The position numbers and the translations under genes are program-made. Below the pieces are notes generated by a model that was given only the letters and a program-made list of their open reading frames with translations, had not been told where the DNA came from and searched no databases. 64,000 nucleotides of DNA from Halanaerobiales bacterium (GTDB lineage: Bacteria > Bacillota > Halanaerobiia > Halanaerobiales > DTU029), in NCBI GenBank assembly GCA_022360715.1, contig JAKSCG010000044.1:1-64000 (forward strand), written 5' to 3'. Shown here piece by piece: positions 54,601 through 62,381 of this stretch (position 1 is its first letter; each line of letters starts with the position of its first letter).

Positions 54601-54616
54601 TTTTAAACCGACCCAT
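51605..54616 (-). CDS. giant solute-binding protein fused to duplicated carbohydrate-binding-like domains
   Basis: 1003 residues from ATG 54616 (GGAGGGAAGC upstream; a longer frame to 54664 has no ribosome site). Signal peptide about 1-27, no lipobox. Two similar beta domains span about 75-215 and 275-380, each with an 'LLxNGxLPFxE' turn. A helical, Gln/Leu-rich connector runs to about 500. From about 555 to the end comes a type-1 solute-binding fold (LRVWAGFDRSKAQILKRLIE, NPDVAIGLPPGQPLNF, FYRKDVLQENGLTVPETWDDV, EFLKWWTSAATQ). Standard binding proteins are 400-450 residues, so the N-terminal half is an added glycan-recognition module. Confidence 0.88.
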   Translation of the reverse strand: MGRFKKNTFVLLILFVLLAGVIRPNVLADHLFKPEISYNQYLANYSGAVRPEKELIIPALTYRATDMEIQVLEQLQGVNKVVLTEEEGYIEWEVEVAEAGLYNIALNYYPIAGKGNPIERELLINGILPFEEAKYLAFQRIWGDAEEIKVDNQGNELYPLQQEFPFWQEAVLADTLGYYREPFKFYFRQGLNTIRLVSRQEPLALAELKIFQLPLAPTYQEVSRQYREYDTQQHSGVMIKLQERDSSYRSSSVLYPQFDQGDPTMEPYHPVLIRLNSIGGGSWDQLGQWISWDFQVPADGFYKIAIKGKQAFQRGSYVNRQILLNGQLPFRELEAVRFPYSRYYRLSVLGAEGTDDPYLFYLTKGNHRITLQVVLGDLVDVIRKVEDSLYQLNNLYRQIIMITSTVPDPLRTYQLAQRIPGLLENLVEQSRVLAGIARELEDYTGQKGGNTVLLLDFSRQLQGLAAQPESIPGRLGQFRDNLASLGSWLLGVRRQPLAIDYLIIASPEVKLPEVTPTAQQLLNHESKAFVASFTHNYNLVGNVYQPEGTIVREPLRVWAGFDRSKAQILKRLIENKFTPETGIPVNLEIIDIGTLLPATLAGKNPDVAIGLPPGQPLNFALRGAVADLSQFADFAEVARRFKASALVPFMFRDSVYALPEQQPFPMLFYRKDVLQENGLTVPETWDDVMEIIPELQKNNMEFGFPFSAPPRVTSLSIGNISGAVGSLSSSGGVLTLVTFLNQSGEELFIEDGLATNFDDERAIAAFTRWTELYELYNLPLLYNPANRFRTGEMPILITGYTFYNLLTVFAPELRGKWDFTLVPGTVRTDRVIDRSIPAGAAGMADASGRPLPPASGPGTVIMELAQDKTAAWEFLKWWTSAATQVSFGRQLESLMGPAARYPTANLEALSLLPWSARDYQKLSEQLEWVKGVPEIPGGYLIGRYLDNAFRQVVYYNKPARDTLLDYNYLINEEITRKRKEFGLPVSLAELEEKWHKLYWQQGF

Positions 54617-54690
54617 TTGCTTCCCTCCCGGACAAGCTCCTGCTTTAGGCCAGAGGGTTGCCACCCCCTGACCATTCTTAGAGCAGTACC

Positions 54691-57600
54691 CTAGTTCAAC
54701 TCTACTTTAAAGGTTTTGAGCTGATATGGTTTAATCGAAAAAACAAATCCCTGAGCAGTTGTTTCCAGTGGAGCGATCTCTTCTTCCATTAAATTGCACT
54801 CACTCACTCTTTTTATTTTTCCGGCCAACTTTACTTCAACCCGATCGCGCTGATTACCGTATTCATAAAACCTTAAGATTAATTGCTCACTATCTTCTGC
54901 TTTTTTAACAGTATCAAGAATAACACTGTTGCTATTAACGTCAATAAAGGAACAACTCTCGGCCAGTTCACCCTTTTTACTATTAACTAAAACCGCCGAG
55001 AGCGGATAATTTAAGGCAAAGGCTTCATCTGTCGTCCCTCCGCTAAACCATCCCCCCTGATGCGGGTACAGGCTGTAGGTAAAGCTGTGCCGACCCTGGT
55101 CTGCCTCCGGATCGGGATCGATCCCCGATTTGATTAAAGTTAGCCGGAGCAGATTGTCCTTGATATCATAGCCGTATTTACAATCATTTAAGAGGCTAAC
55201 CCCATAGTTTTGCTCAGAAAGGTCGGCCCATTTCTGGGCAACCGTCTCAAATTTAGCGTAATCCCAACTGGTGTTCCAGTGGGTTGGCCGTTCAACATTA
55301 CCAAACTGAATCTCATATCTTGCTTTAGTTACTCTAAGGTCGACCGGAAATGCTACTTTCAACAAGATTTGATGTTGCTGCCAGTCCAGCTCAGTCTTAA
55401 AATCAATTCGCCGGCTGTTACTGTAAACAATCATCCGCTGTTCAATCAGTGAAGCAAGAAACTTCCACTTAAATCTAATTACTACCCGGTCCGGGCCATT
55501 TTCTTCAATCTCCCTCTCCACAAGCTCCTCAACCGGGTATTCCTTTTCCCGGTAATAGAGGTCGATATCCCAGGCATCATAAGTCATCGGCCGATCTTCA
55601 AAGGCCTGGAAGAGATTAGCCTGCCTCCCTGCCGGCAGGATTTCCCGGTCTGCTTCTTTATCAAATAAAGAGCTGATCTGCCCCTGCCGGTTTAAGACAA
55701 TCCGGAAGTATTTATTTTCGATCAGATCATCGGCAACAGTCACCTTATTCTCTTCAGCAATTAGCGGACCCGGGTTCTGTTCAACAATTTGAAAAGCTCG
55801 GTAACCCAGGGCCGGCACCTCCGGTATATAAAGCAAAATCTCTTTTTCCGCCCCGTTATTAATTACTTTACTCCGTAATCTGGTCTTTGCACCGCTGATA
55901 AAATATTTGTCGGCCAACTCCTTTTGATAAGGAATAGTGACTGTACCTTCCCGCGGCCAGGAAAGGGGATTAAAGACGACCAGTTTTTTACCGGCAACCG
56001 CTACTTTACCGGCAATTGCTTGCAGTGAGTCGCTTAATAAAGTATGGCCCTCTTCCAGTACTTGCTTAAACTCCTTTTCACTATCTTGATAAACTTCCCG
56101 GATCGAAGAACCGGGTAAAATATCATGAAACTGGTTTTTCAAAATTGTTTTCCAGTTGCGATTAATTTCCTGCCGGGGATAACGATAATCAGCCAGCATC
56201 TGTTCAGCCATACTGTTAAAAAGCTCCACATTATGATATAAAATCTCACTTAAGCGATTATTCCGTTTGGTCCTGGCCTGTGAGGTATATGTACCGCGGT
56301 GATATTCCAAATAAAGTTCACCGTCGACGACCGGTAATCTGGGATTATCCTTTACTTTTTCCGCCAACCGGGCAAAAAATGGTTCGGCCTGACCAAACCT
56401 GAGTTCAGGTAGTCCTGGCAAGTCCTGTATAATTCTGCCGCTTTCCAGCATATCCTTGGTCGGTCCACCACCCCCATCACCCCAGCCATAAGCAAGTAAT
56501 AACTGATCATTAATATCTTTTTGTTGGTAGTGATTCCAGACCCCCTGTACACTGGCCGGATTTAACATGCCATTATATGTATAAAAACCAGGATTATTTC
56601 CTTCGGCAGTTGTAATAAAATGGGTTAAGACCTCGGTCCCATCAATTCCCCGCCATAAAAAGGTATCATACTCCGGCCGGTTATACTGGCTCCAACTGAT
56701 CTTGGTTGTCATAAAATACTCGAGACCACTCTGGGCGATAATCTGCGGTAAAGCCCAGGAATAACCAAAAACATCCGGCAACCATAGGATCTTGCAGTCT
56801 CGACCAAATTCCTCTTTGATAAAACGCACCCCGTAGAGGAACTGTCGGACCAACGACTCCCCGGAAGGGACATTACAGTCGGCCTCAACCCACATTCCCC
56901 CGGTAACTTCCCATTCCCCCGATTTTATCCGTGTTTTGATTTTTTCAAAAATAGCCGGATAATCATCTTTAATAAATTGATAGAGTTGGGGACTACTTTG
57001 CAGGAACTGGTATTCCGGATACTGGTCCATTAAATGCAGCACCGTGGAAAAAGTCCGGGAACACTTTTCCCGGGTATGGTCAAGCCGCCATAACCAGGCC
57101 ACATCAATATGAGAATGACCAACAGCGGTAATTACCGGTCTATTCCCGTCCGTTGGTTTAGATTGGCTTAGTCCTTCCCGCAAAAAGTTATTGGCCTGTT
57201 GGAGCGAAAGGTAAAAGTCCGCTGAACCGGCTTCTCGAAAATCAATCAGATTAATCGCTTGATTTAACAGATTAGTCAGTCTTTGCCGAACAAGACTCTT
57301 TTCCGGTAACACTTTGACCGTTTCCAGGACAGTCCTGGCCCTGAAATAAAAGTCATCGGTATTTTGATTAATTTTAACCAGGTTGGCCTTTTCAAAGAGC
57401 CTCATTTCATTCTGTAGTCCACTAAAAGCCTTGATCGCGATATGCAAAATACCGTCCTGATACCATTCCGGTTTTAAATAAACCTCCTGATGATTTTGAT
57501 CCAGGCCCTGAACCGGTTGACCATTAATATAGACCAATGACTCGGCACCACTTAACCCACTTTTTTGACCTTTACCCAACACCAAGTCCAGGGCAATTGT

Positions 57601-57840
57601 ACCGGATTGGAACTCAGCCGGCAACTTACAAGCTATCCTAAACCAGGCGGTAACATCCTTTCCTCCCCAGTAATCCCCAGGTTGAATCACTGGCCATTCC
57701 CGATCATCAAAAGTTGGTTTTTCCGCACCGCTGACGTTTTCGACGTGATATTTAAACGACTTCAGCGGCAATTCCCTTTCAAAAATATGTTTTTTCAGGT
57801 CCTTGATATATCTGGCTGCCTTTTCATTAGTAAAATACAT
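54691..57840 (-). CDS. cytoplasmic GH38 alpha-mannosidase
   Basis: 1049 residues, no signal peptide. An N-terminal beta domain (about 1-160) precedes the catalytic domain. The zinc-site motif GHSHIDVAWLW has His244 and Asp246. GGMWVEADCNVPSGESLVRQ follows, and WLPDVFGYS has the nucleophile Asp356. Long C-terminal beta-sandwich domains are present. Trims alpha-linked mannose from imported oligosaccharides, most likely high-mannose glycans freed by the GH85 enzyme of the same operon. AGGGGGC before ATG; 36 bases after the regulator gene with no terminator between. Confidence 0.94.
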   Translation of the reverse strand: MYFTNEKAARYIKDLKKHIFERELPLKSFKYHVENVSGAEKPTFDDREWPVIQPGDYWGGKDVTAWFRIACKLPAEFQSGTIALDLVLGKGQKSGLSGAESLVYINGQPVQGLDQNHQEVYLKPEWYQDGILHIAIKAFSGLQNEMRLFEKANLVKINQNTDDFYFRARTVLETVKVLPEKSLVRQRLTNLLNQAINLIDFREAGSADFYLSLQQANNFLREGLSQSKPTDGNRPVITAVGHSHIDVAWLWRLDHTREKCSRTFSTVLHLMDQYPEYQFLQSSPQLYQFIKDDYPAIFEKIKTRIKSGEWEVTGGMWVEADCNVPSGESLVRQFLYGVRFIKEEFGRDCKILWLPDVFGYSWALPQIIAQSGLEYFMTTKISWSQYNRPEYDTFLWRGIDGTEVLTHFITTAEGNNPGFYTYNGMLNPASVQGVWNHYQQKDINDQLLLAYGWGDGGGGPTKDMLESGRIIQDLPGLPELRFGQAEPFFARLAEKVKDNPRLPVVDGELYLEYHRGTYTSQARTKRNNRLSEILYHNVELFNSMAEQMLADYRYPRQEINRNWKTILKNQFHDILPGSSIREVYQDSEKEFKQVLEEGHTLLSDSLQAIAGKVAVAGKKLVVFNPLSWPREGTVTIPYQKELADKYFISGAKTRLRSKVINNGAEKEILLYIPEVPALGYRAFQIVEQNPGPLIAEENKVTVADDLIENKYFRIVLNRQGQISSLFDKEADREILPAGRQANLFQAFEDRPMTYDAWDIDLYYREKEYPVEELVEREIEENGPDRVVIRFKWKFLASLIEQRMIVYSNSRRIDFKTELDWQQHQILLKVAFPVDLRVTKARYEIQFGNVERPTHWNTSWDYAKFETVAQKWADLSEQNYGVSLLNDCKYGYDIKDNLLRLTLIKSGIDPDPEADQGRHSFTYSLYPHQGGWFSGGTTDEAFALNYPLSAVLVNSKKGELAESCSFIDVNSNSVILDTVKKAEDSEQLILRFYEYGNQRDRVEVKLAGKIKRVSECNLMEEEIAPLETTAQGFVFSIKPYQLKTFKVELN

Positions 57841-57876
57841 CTGATGCCCCCTTAATTATATTATCTTGAAGGATAA

Positions 57877-58992
57877 TTAATCCAGCGGTAAACAGGAATC
57901 TCTTTCGATTAGTTCAGTTGGGTAATACAGCTGTTGGCTCACCTGGAATTCCCCATAATCACCTTCCTCCTTTAGTCTAATTTTATCAAGCAATAACCGG
58001 GCAGCTCGCTGACCGATTTTTTTTGATTGCTGCGCAATTGAGGTCAGCGGAACCTCAAGGTGTTTTACCACATCCAGGTTATCAAAACTAACCAAGGAAA
58101 GCTCCCGGGGGAGCAGGATTCCCTTTTCTCGACACATTTTCACAATATCAAGCGCGATATAATCATTAACTGCTACTACCGCCGTTGGTTTATGTTCTTT
58201 TAAAAAATGATAGACCTGTAAGATATCTTTATCCTGGTGATGGATGCGGTTAAAAGAAAAGACCCAGTTATATTCCAGGCCATATTCGACCATGGCCTTC
58301 TGATAACCGATTATTCGGTCTTCTACACTACTGGTTTTATTAGATTCATGCTTAATAAAGGCAATTTTTTCGTGACCGAGCTTAATCAAATACTCGGTTG
58401 CTTTATATCCGCCGTCGATGTTATCGGACATAATACAGTCGGTCTCACAATCCTGGAGACGACGGTCGATTAAAACAAAGGGAAACGCCTCTTCTTTTAA
58501 GTCAGAGATGGCCGTACTATCCTTCTGGTCTTCGGCCGGCATGATAATCAGCCCGGCAACTCCTTCGTTTTTTAGGAATTGGATATTTTCTGCTTCTGTT
58601 TTATAATCATCCTTGGAATCCATAAAAGTCATTTTATACTGGACATCTTGCAAACCACGTTGAATACCGTTCAAGAGCTTCATTTCCATCTCCGTATCAC
58701 ATGATGGTAAACTAACCCCCACAAAATCACTTTTTTTATGGTAGATCTCCTTTTTATCAAAAACAAAGGTACCATTACCCTGAACCCGATATAAAAAGCC
58801 GGCCTGTACTAATTGTTGAATCGCTTTTCTGACTGTATATCTGCTTACCTCCAGGCTTTTACATAATTCCCGCTCCGGCGGAATTAACTCCCCGGGTTGA
58901 TAGATACCTTCATTAATCTTTTGTAAAATAAAATCAGCGACCCGCTGGTACAATAATTTATTTACATGGGGATTTAATTGATCAGTTGTCAT
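57877..58992 (-). CDS. GntR-LacI chimeric regulator of the glycan operon (AraR type)
   Basis: About 371 residues from ATG 58992 (GGTGAG before it; an ATG at 59004 is also possible). The GntR winged helix is at about 10-75 (LIPPERELCKSLEVSRYTVRKAIQQLV, FLYRVQGNGTFVF). A LacI/periplasmic-binding effector domain follows (about 90-368; FVGVSLPSCDTEMEMKLLNGIQ, DRIIGYQKAM, TAVVAVNDYIALDIV, LSLVSFDNLDVVKHLEVPLTSIAQQSKKIG). First gene of the 21.6-kb operon; probably binds the direct repeat just after its own -10 box and is released by a sugar. Confidence 0.9.
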   Translation of the reverse strand: MTTDQLNPHVNKLLYQRVADFILQKINEGIYQPGELIPPERELCKSLEVSRYTVRKAIQQLVQAGFLYRVQGNGTFVFDKKEIYHKKSDFVGVSLPSCDTEMEMKLLNGIQRGLQDVQYKMTFMDSKDDYKTEAENIQFLKNEGVAGLIIMPAEDQKDSTAISDLKEEAFPFVLIDRRLQDCETDCIMSDNIDGGYKATEYLIKLGHEKIAFIKHESNKTSSVEDRIIGYQKAMVEYGLEYNWVFSFNRIHHQDKDILQVYHFLKEHKPTAVVAVNDYIALDIVKMCREKGILLPRELSLVSFDNLDVVKHLEVPLTSIAQQSKKIGQRAARLLLDKIRLKEEGDYGEFQVSQQLYYPTELIERDSCLPLD

Positions 58993-59017
58993 CAGTCTCA
59001 CCATTCCTCTTATCGCT

Positions 59018-59045
59018 ATTGGTCTGTTATTGGTATGTTATTATA
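59018..59045 (-). promoter_or_regulatory. promoter -10 box and tandem 11-bp operator repeat
   Basis: On the minus strand TATAAT (59040-59045) is followed at once by two adjacent 11-bp repeats, AACATACCAAT and AACAGACCAAT (59018-59039). They cover the start of transcription of the regulator-led glycan operon. One-turn spacing suits a dimeric repressor. The -35 region is weak. Confidence 0.68.
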
Positions 59046-59176
59046 CTGGACTTATATTAATACATATTCGCAATAATTTAAAAAAATCCTTCTTTTTCGC
59101 AAAAAAATAAAAAAACACTACAAAAGATTATTTTAATGGTATGCAAGTGGTTGTTAATGCCAGACCAATTAAACCG

Positions 59177-59208
59177 AAAAAAATGACCCTGCAAAAAATT
59201 GAGGGCCA
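59177..59208 (-). terminator. intrinsic terminator of the second sugar-transport operon
   Basis: Minus strand TGGCCCT/AGGGTCA stem (one G-U pair), 11-base loop, then TTTTTTT; 25 bases after the permease stop at 59233. Confidence 0.75.
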
Positions 59209-59232
59209 AGGCATTTTCGATCTTATTTTTAC

Positions 59233-60066
59233 CTATCCTTTTAATCCTGAAAGGGAGATGTTGCCAACAAACTGTTTCGAAAAGATAACAAAAAAGATAA
59301 TTAAGGGTAAACTGATCAGGATATTTGCGGCATTATTGATAACTAAGTCCCTTGATCCTATATTGTAGAATTGGTCAAAGGCTTTTAGCGCTAATTGTAC
59401 AGTATTTAAGCGGGCTTCATTAATGTAAATATAGGGCCAGAAAAAATCATTATAAGAGGTCTGAAAGGTTAAGATAGCCAGAGTAGCCAGGGCTGGTTTA
59501 GCAATCGGCAAGATAATTTTTAAAAAAATACCTAGTTCCGAACAACCATCGATCCGGGCTGCCTCAATTAATGAATCAGGAATTGTTTCCATAAATTGCT
59601 TTAATAAAAATATACCCAGGGCATCACCGATCCGGGGAATAATTAAGGGTAAAAAGCTATTGAGCCAACCAAAGTAATTCATCATTAAAAAGGAAGGAAC
59701 TATCGTGATTCGCGGTGGAATCATGACTGTTAAAAATAAAACAGTAAAAATAACATTCTTACCGGGAAAACTCTTTTTAGCAAAGGCATAACCACACATA
59801 GCAGCAGCAAACAAATGTAAAAAGGTTACACTGAACCCGATTAAAAGGGAGTTAAATAATGCTCGGCTAAAGTTACCTTTTTCCCAAGCTGTCCAGTAAT
59901 TACTAATGCTAAAAGAATCCGGCCACAAATCCGGAATCAACCCCTCCTGCCAATCCACCGGTTGTAAGGAAGTGACAATTGAAAGATAAAAAGGCAGTAG
60001 ACTGAGCAGCACAAAAATAATTAAGGACACATGGGCAACATATTTATAGGAAAGGGTTTTATTCAT
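59233..60066 (-). CDS. ABC sugar transporter permease, MalG type (second operon)
   Basis: 277 residues, six membrane segments. EAA loop IEAARIDGCSELGIFL...LPIAKPAL (about 172-197). Ends in the KQFVGNISLSGLKG tail typical of MalG/UgpE proteins. It overlaps the MalF gene end by eight bases. Confidence 0.92.
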   Translation of the reverse strand: MNKTLSYKYVAHVSLIIFVLLSLLPFYLSIVTSLQPVDWQEGLIPDLWPDSFSISNYWTAWEKGNFSRALFNSLLIGFSVTFLHLFAAAMCGYAFAKKSFPGKNVIFTVLFLTVMIPPRITIVPSFLMMNYFGWLNSFLPLIIPRIGDALGIFLLKQFMETIPDSLIEAARIDGCSELGIFLKIILPIAKPALATLAILTFQTSYNDFFWPYIYINEARLNTVQLALKAFDQFYNIGSRDLVINNAANILISLPLIIFFVIFSKQFVGNISLSGLKG

Positions 60067-60955
60067 AGCTAACCAGTTCCCCCCTGGTCAAAAATTTTCG
60101 CTGGACTACGGTAATCAATATGATTATTACAGCCAGAAAAACCGATTCTGCCGCCGCATAACCCGTTTCAAAACTATTAAAGATATTGCGGTAAATATCC
60201 AGAACGATTGTTCTGGTAGCATAGATCGGACCACCATTAGTTAAGAGTAAGACCTGGTCGAAAATTTTAAAACCATTGATCGTCCCAATAATAATTACAA
60301 AAGTAATTACCGGCTTCAAAAGGGGTAATGTTATATGCCTGAATCTCTGTCCGGCGTTGGCACCGTCCAGGAGGGCCACTTCATAAAAAACATCAGGGAT
60401 ACCCCTTAATCCGACCAGGAAGATAATCATATCCCAACCCACTCCCTGCCAAATCATCATAATAGCTACGCTGTAAATAGCCAATCTCGGCGAATCTAAC
60501 CAGGCCTGTGGGGGAAGCTGTAAAAAGCTCAAAATATAATTGAATAAGCCACGTGGGGTGGATTCTAAAACATATTCCCAGATTCTACTGCTGGCCACTA
60601 CCGGGGTTATTACCGGAATATAAAGCAGGGTCTTATATAAATTAGAAAACCGAAGCTTTTTACTTAGTAAATAGGCTAAAAATAGCGAAATAACTGCTGC
60701 CCCGATCGTTGTGAGTACTGTTAATACAACTGTATTTTTTAGTGAGATGATAAACCTTTGATCAGTCAATAATCTTTGAAAATTTTCCAGTCCGATTAAT
60801 GCGGCCGGCGGACCAATTAAACGGGAGTCGGTAAAGCTTAACCAGGTTAAATAAAAGATCGGGTAAATAAAAAAAACAACGAATATTATTAAAGCCGGTG
60901 ATATAAAAAAATATGAGCTTCGCTCTCTCCATATTTCTTTAAAGAGCTTAAACAA
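60059..60955 (-). CDS. ABC sugar transporter permease, MalF/UgpA type (second operon)
   Basis: 298 residues from TTG 60955, which has GGGAGGTG six bases before it. An ATG-started frame to 61018 would overlap the intergenic stem-loop and lacks a ribosome site. Six membrane segments. EAA loop YEVALLDGANAGQRFR...LPLLKPV (about 195-220). The product then starts MFKLFKEIWRERSSYFFISPALI, as usual for this family. Confidence 0.9.
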   Translation of the reverse strand: MFKLFKEIWRERSSYFFISPALIIFVVFFIYPIFYLTWLSFTDSRLIGPPAALIGLENFQRLLTDQRFIISLKNTVVLTVLTTIGAAVISLFLAYLLSKKLRFSNLYKTLLYIPVITPVVASSRIWEYVLESTPRGLFNYILSFLQLPPQAWLDSPRLAIYSVAIMMIWQGVGWDMIIFLVGLRGIPDVFYEVALLDGANAGQRFRHITLPLLKPVITFVIIIGTINGFKIFDQVLLLTNGGPIYATRTIVLDIYRNIFNSFETGYAAAESVFLAVIIILITVVQRKFLTRGELVSYE

Positions 60956-60997
60956 ATTGAACACCTCCCTATCCATCCCCCCAAATGAGCCTGATAG

Positions 60998-61036
60998 GGT
61001 TATCCAGATCAAAGGCATGCCCTGATCTGGATAACC
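60998..61036 (-). repeat. perfect 14-bp stem-loop between SBP and permease genes
   Basis: GGTTATCCAGATCA/TGATCTGGATAACC around an 11-base loop holding GGCATGCC. It begins 7 bases after the solute-binding-protein stop and has no T-tract. Confidence 0.8.
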
Positions 61037-61043
61037 ATTTGCT

Positions 61044-62291
61044 TTATTTGTATTTAGCTAAGGACTTATTGCTTTTCGCCACTGCTTCGTCGAGCGCTTC
61101 CTGGGGAGTAGCTTTGTTTAATAATACCTTTTGTATAGCAACTGACATATGTTCTTGAATTTCCGGCCAAGCCGGTGTGCCGGGTCTGGTTTTAACATGT
61201 TCGATCTGTTCTTTAAAGACCTGCCAGTCTTTGGTCTGGAAATAATGATGATCAAACCCGTCTTTCAGACTGGGAAGCAGATTAGTTTTATGGGCCCACA
61301 TGATCTGATACTTTTTGCTAGCACTTAAGAATTTAATGAAATGATAAGCTGCTTCAGGATTTTTCGAGGCGGAATTGATGGCGAGACTATAAAGACCAAG
61401 ACCGGAAACAGAGCCAATCTCCGGTTTTAATTCCGGCAATAAGGCATAAGCAAAGGGACGACCTTCTTCGGTGATCTTACCCATATGCCAGCAGCCCATA
61501 TCCAGAAAGGCTACTCCTCCATTATAGAAATCATCTTCATAATAAGCCGATACCGGGGCAACCTTGTGTTTATATCCAATGTCTTTCAATAGCTGCAAGG
61601 CTTCAACCGCTTCCTTACTATTATAGACCGCTTCTGTCCAGTCTTGATTTAACACCTCTCCCCCGTTACGCCATACCCAGAATAAGAACTGAAACTGCAT
61701 CCAACCACTATTTTTAGGTGCATTAGGAATAGTATATCCCCAAAGATCAATCTGGCCGTCACCGTCAGTATCACGGGTATTTTGCTTGGCGGCCGCAATC
61801 AACTCTTCCAGATTAGTCGGCACCTCTGTTGCTGTTTCATTTAATAATTCTTGATTATACATCAACGCTATGGTATTGGCATCAAAGGGAAGAGCAAATA
61901 CTTGATCCTGGTAAAGATTAGCTTGCCAAGCCCCTTGAAAGTATTTATCTTTAATTTCGTTTACCCCAAATTGATTTAAGTCTAATAACATCTTTTTGTA
62001 ACCAAAGGATTGCACCCAGATATGATCTAATCTGACAATATCAGGTCCTTTTCCCCCGACAAAAGAAATTTGAAACTTATCCTGGTAATTTGCTTGCCCC
62101 TGCCATTCCGGAACTATTTCGATCTCCGGATACTCTTTGCTGAAATCTTCGATCGCACTCTTTAGAACAGCACTCTCATTTTCCCCCTGTGGCCACCAAA
62201 TCGTAATCCTGGTTTTAGCTAAAACAACCGGACTTAAAACCAGGGTAATTACCATCAATACCACCAAAATACTGATTAATGATTTTTTCAT
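61044..62291 (-). CDS. ABC sugar transporter solute-binding protein (second operon)
   Basis: 415 residues. Signal peptide about 1-25 (VVLAK), no lipobox. SBP type 1 fold: RITIWWPQGENESAVLKSAIEDFSKEYPEIEIVPEWQGQANY (in parts), GKGPDIVRLDHIWVQSF, LPFDANTIALMYNQELLNE, DTDGDGQIDLWGYTIP (Ca-loop-like) and NPEAAYHFIKFLSASKKYQ. GGGGAGG before the ATG. Ligand unknown; clustering with the N-glycan operon suggests a related sugar. Confidence 0.93.
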   Translation of the reverse strand: MKKSLISILVVLMVITLVLSPVVLAKTRITIWWPQGENESAVLKSAIEDFSKEYPEIEIVPEWQGQANYQDKFQISFVGGKGPDIVRLDHIWVQSFGYKKMLLDLNQFGVNEIKDKYFQGAWQANLYQDQVFALPFDANTIALMYNQELLNETATEVPTNLEELIAAAKQNTRDTDGDGQIDLWGYTIPNAPKNSGWMQFQFLFWVWRNGGEVLNQDWTEAVYNSKEAVEALQLLKDIGYKHKVAPVSAYYEDDFYNGGVAFLDMGCWHMGKITEEGRPFAYALLPELKPEIGSVSGLGLYSLAINSASKNPEAAYHFIKFLSASKKYQIMWAHKTNLLPSLKDGFDHHYFQTKDWQVFKEQIEHVKTRPGTPAWPEIQEHMSVAIQKVLLNKATPQEALDEAVAKSNKSLAKYK

Positions 62292-62381
62292 ACTGTTCCT
62301 CCCCGATTTAATAGATAAATAAAACTATTCAAAAATTTTTCTTCTTAATTCTACCACCTCCGGAAAATAATCTGATATTAT

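Noticed and set aside
59141-59368. 75-residue open frame on the plus strand
   Set aside because: Spans the terminator and the end of a permease gene on the other strand; no ribosome site.
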